From: Candidatus Electrothrix marina
Lineage (GTDB): Bacteria > Desulfobacterota > Desulfobulbia > Desulfobulbales > Desulfobulbaceae
Assembly: GCA_004028495.1 (NCBI GenBank)
Contig: MTKS01000064.1
Coordinates: forward strand, 1-7,758
Reading direction: 5' to 3'
Length of the DNA stretch: 7,758 nt
Shown here: positions 5,648 to 7,758 of the stretch, piece after piece
Layout of the letters: every line of letters begins with the position of its first letter
How positions within the stretch are numbered: position 1 is the stretch's first letter
Translations under genes and position numbers: made by a program
The notes under the pieces: generated by a model
Seen by the model: only the letters and a program-made list of their open reading frames with translations
Databases searched by the model: none
What the model was told of the DNA's origin: nothing

Positions 5648-5681
5648 CAAGAGGATTTCAGGGGAGGCGGCGAAAAGAGCG

Positions 5682-5718
5682 TTTACATATTTTACGTGAA
5701 TTAATACCGAAATGTAAA
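5682..5718 (-). promoter_or_regulatory. Promoter of the DUF362 gene bracketed by an inverted repeat
   Basis: On the minus strand TTTACA (5718-5713, five of six) and TAAAAT (5694-5689, five of six) are separated by 18 bp. A perfect 7-bp inverted repeat, TTTACAT (5682-5688) and ATGTAAA (5712-5718), has one arm on the -35 box and the other just past the -10, at the expected transcription start. The arm centres are 30 bp apart, close to three helical turns. This is a plausible operator arrangement. Confidence 0.55.
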
Positions 5719-5730
5719 GCGAATATCCCT

Positions 5731-5753
5731 GCCTTATAAGGCCGTCCTGCAGG
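5731..5753. repeat. Two perfect palindromes in the DUF362/ilvB gap
   Basis: GCCTTATAAGGC (12 bp, 5731-5742) and CCTGCAGG (8 bp, 5746-5753) lie side by side upstream of the DUF362 promoter and about 100 bp upstream of the ilvB promoter. They may be protein-binding sites; no regulator can be named. The rest of the divergent gap (5754-5850) also contains a hairpin CCGGT-N7-ACCGG at about 5797-5813 and no gene. Confidence 0.4.
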
Positions 5754-5850
5754 CTGAAATTGCTGTTAACTCACGGTACACGCCGCCTGCTTCACCCGGT
5801 TCCCGGTACCGGAAAAAAACAACCAGGTCCTTTCATCGCCCTGTTTCGTC

Positions 5851-5879
5851 TTGACAGAGATTTTTATGAATTATATATT
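5851..5879 (+). promoter_or_regulatory. Predicted strong promoter of ilvB
   Basis: A perfect TTGACA (5851-5856) is followed after exactly 17 bp by TATATT (5874-5879, five of six). Transcription should start near 5886, giving a leader of about 90 nt. A second TATATT lies at 5895-5900 without a matching -35. Confidence 0.75.
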
Positions 5880-5914
5880 CCGAACCAATTCTCATATATT
5901 TACTGAAAAAAAAT

Positions 5915-5950
5915 GAGTCATCGACTCTACGCACGGGCACAACCCTGCGT
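5915..5950 (+). promoter_or_regulatory. Two consecutive hairpins in the ilvB leader
   Basis: GAGTC-ATC-GACTC (5915-5927) is followed after one base by a second stem: ACGCA (5929-5933), a bulged C, GGG (5935-5937), a 5-nt loop, then CCC and TGCGT (5943-5950). They lie between the promoter and the ribosome site AAAGGA (5964-5969) of ilvB. No T-run follows, so this is not an evident attenuator, and no T-box motif is present. Confidence 0.45.
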
Positions 5951-5976
5951 TCCAAAAACAAGGAAAGGATTATCCG

Positions 5977-7680
5977 ATGAGTAAAATTTCAGGTGCAAAA
6001 GCCTTCGTAAAATGTCTGCAGGAAGAAGGGGTTGATACCATTTTCGGTTTTCCTGGCGGTGTAATCATTGACCTGTATGATGAATTGGCAAATTCTTCGA
6101 TCAAGAATCTGCTTGTTCGCCATGAACAGGGAGCTGTCCATGCAGCAGACGGTTATGCCAGAGCCAGCGGAAAAACCGGTGTCGCTCTGCTGACCTCCGG
6201 TCCCGGAGCCACTAACGGCGTGACCGGTATCGCCACCGCCTATATGGACTCCATACCTGTTGTCGTATTTACCGGTCAGGTGCCCAGAGCACTGATCGGC
6301 AATGATGCATTTCAGGAGGTTGATATCGTCGGAATCACCCGCCCCTGTACCAAGCATAATTATCTGGTCAGCAACCCTGAAGACCTTATTCCGACTATTC
6401 GGGAGGCCTTTTATCTGGCTTCTTCCGGTCGCCCCGGTCCGGTTCTGGTCGATCTTCCCAAAGATATTATCAGCTCTTTGGTTGATTTTCCGGAGCGGGA
6501 AGAAATCCGTATGCGGACCTACCAGCCTCATGTCGAGCCCCATCCCGGTCAGATCGCCAAGGCCTGTCAGGCTATTGTCGAGGCCAAACGTCCGGTTCTT
6601 TACGTGGGCGGCGGTGTTATCCTCTCCGATTCAAGCGAAGAACTGACCGAGCTTGCCGAGAAAACGCAGATCCCGGTGACCATGACCCTGATGGGACTGG
6701 GAGCCTTTCCGGGAAGCAATCCTCTGTCCATGGGTATGCTGGGAATGCACGGTTCCTATGCCGCCAACATGATGGTGGCCAAGAGCGACCTGCTGATCGC
6801 GGTGGGCGCCCGTTTCGATGATCGTATTACCGGTCGTCTGGACAAGTTCGCTCCTGATGCCAAGGTTATCCATATTGATATTGATCCGACCTCCATTTCA
6901 AAGAATGTTGTGGTTGATATCCCTATTGTTGCGGACTGTAAGCATGCCCTTACGGCAATCAACGCCTGGTTCAGCAGTCGGAAGGAGTTTGATACCTCTT
7001 CCTTTGCCGAGAAGTATCGGCCGTGGCGTAATCAGGTGAATGAGTGGAACAAAAAACATCCGCTTGCCTATATTGATGAAGGCGATATTATCAAGCCCCA
7101 GTACGTTATCGAGACCATTGATCGTTTGACCGGCGGAGACGCTATCATCTCCACGGAAGTAGGCCAGAACCAGATGTGGACCGCCCAGTTTTATAAATTC
7201 AACAAGCCGCGCCATCTGCTCAGTTCGGGCGGACTCGGCACAATGGGCTTCGGTCTGCCTGCGGCCATCGGGGCCAAAATGGCCTTCCCCGATGCCACGG
7301 TCATTGATATTGCCGGTGACGGCTCCATTCAGATGAATATTCAGGAGCTGGCCACAGCCAAGCAGTACAACACGCCTGTCAAAGTCGCTATTCTGAATAA
7401 CAATTATCTCGGGATGGTCCGTCAGTGGCAGGAGCTGTTTTATGATAAGCGCTATGCCGGAACTGTTATGGAGGTCACTCCTGATTTTGTTGCGTTGGCA
7501 AAGGCCTACGGAGCAGCCGGCCTGCGTGCCAAGACCAAGAGCGAGGTTGAACCGGTCATCAAAGAGGCCTTGGCGATTAATGACAGGGTCGTGATTATGG
7601 ACTTTGCCATTAAGCGTGAAGAGTGTGTTTTCCCTATGGTTCCGGCCGGCGGTGCCACAACGGAAATGCTGCTCGTCTGA
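5977..7680 (+). CDS. ilvB: Acetolactate synthase, large (catalytic) subunit
   Basis: This enzyme joins two pyruvates, or pyruvate and 2-oxobutyrate, in the first common step of valine, leucine and isoleucine synthesis. It needs thiamine diphosphate, Mg2+ and FAD. The 567 residues are full length. The N-terminal ThDP-binding domain has FPGG (25-28), the catalytic Glu50 in [18 protein letters not shown] (48-65), and [15 protein letters not shown] (100-114). The central FAD-binding domain carries YVGGGV (209-214) and VGARFDDR (276-283). The C-terminal domain has the ThDP/Mg motif starting GDGS (448-451) and ending [12 protein letters not shown] (474-485). The ATG is preceded by AAAGGA with a 7-nt spacer. 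It normally works with a small regulatory subunit, IlvN; none begins within the 78 bp left after the stop, unless at the ATG at 7750, which has no visible ribosome site. Biosynthetic rather than catabolic (AlsS) type is favoured by the overall sequence. Confidence 0.96.
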   Translation: MSKISGAKAFVKCLQEEGVDTIFGFPGGVIIDLYDELANSSIKNLLVRHEQGAVHAADGYARASGKTGVALLTSGPGATNGVTGIATAYMDSIPVVVFTGQVPRALIGNDAFQEVDIVGITRPCTKHNYLVSNPEDLIPTIREAFYLASSGRPGPVLVDLPKDIISSLVDFPEREEIRMRTYQPHVEPHPGQIAKACQAIVEAKRPVLYVGGGVILSDSSEELTELAEKTQIPVTMTLMGLGAFPGSNPLSMGMLGMHGSYAANMMVAKSDLLIAVGARFDDRITGRLDKFAPDAKVIHIDIDPTSISKNVVVDIPIVADCKHALTAINAWFSSRKEFDTSSFAEKYRPWRNQVNEWNKKHPLAYIDEGDIIKPQYVIETIDRLTGGDAIISTEVGQNQMWTAQFYKFNKPRHLLSSGGLGTMGFGLPAAIGAKMAFPDATVIDIAGDGSIQMNIQELATAKQYNTPVKVAILNNNYLGMVRQWQELFYDKRYAGTVMEVTPDFVALAKAYGAAGLRAKTKSEVEPVIKEALAINDRVVIMDFAIKREECVFPMVPAGGATTEMLLV

Positions 7681-7758
7681 TATAAGGGAGCTTGCAAAAA
7701 ATAATCATCCATCTTGCTTGTTCTTTCGCCCGTTTTCTACGTTGCATCAATGGTTACA
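7681..7758 (+). other. Sequence after ilvB, window end
   Basis: The last 78 bases hold no clear gene or terminator. GCAA (7694-7697) and TTGC (7714-7717) could pair only weakly. If ilvN follows, it starts at or beyond the window edge. Confidence 0.4.

Noticed and set aside
5797..5822. GC hairpin followed by an A-run (plus strand) as a terminator
   Set aside because: The run is A on the plus strand and lies before the hairpin on the minus strand, so it has the wrong polarity for an intrinsic terminator in either direction.

Overview
The window looks like a piece of a Gram-negative, anaerobic bacterial chromosome, most likely from the Desulfobacterota (Desulfobulbales-like). I infer this from the mix of complex I, an anaerobic-type CbiE-CbiT fusion, DUF362 and DUF2721 proteins, and from the general look of the acetolactate synthase. 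No rRNA or other marker is present, so the placement is tentative. Gene density is normal and there are no tRNAs, insertion sequences, CRISPR arrays or phage genes.

Layout. Everything left of about 5650 lies on the minus strand; a single large gene lies on the plus strand to the right. Reading right to left on the minus strand: a DUF362 protein (4643-5617), a FabL-type enoyl-ACP reductase (3697-4449), a small predicted secreted protein (3309-3596), a DUF2721 membrane protein (2689-3162), a coding-like stretch without a usable start codon (about 2469-2720), the cobalamin-pathway methyltransferase fusion CbiET/CobL (1106-2353), and the first 281 codons of nuoD (844 down to the left edge). On the plus strand, ilvB (5977-7680) diverges from the DUF362 gene across a 326-359 bp regulatory gap.

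The minus-strand genes do not look like one operon. Gaps of about 100-335 bp separate them, and most gaps hold a recognisable promoter, an inverted repeat or both. The best promoters are ATGACA-17-TATACT before cobL, TTGACA-17-TATATT before ilvB, and TTTACA-18-TAAAAT before the DUF362 gene. The gene functions (respiration, B12, fatty acid, branched-chain amino acids) are unrelated housekeeping roles, so I see no coherent new multi-gene system.

Points most worth a second look: (1) the C-terminal part of the DUF362 gene reads as if three single-base shifts within about 130 bp cancel one another; (2) the DUF362/ilvB gap carries three exact copies of a 9-bp repeat at the DUF362 start, and a perfect 7-bp inverted repeat that brackets its promoter; (3) a 62-nt imperfect inverted repeat lies before the DUF2721 gene; (4) an orphan membrane-segment reading frame follows the DUF2721 gene; (5) nuoD leads its transcription unit with no nuoC in front of it.
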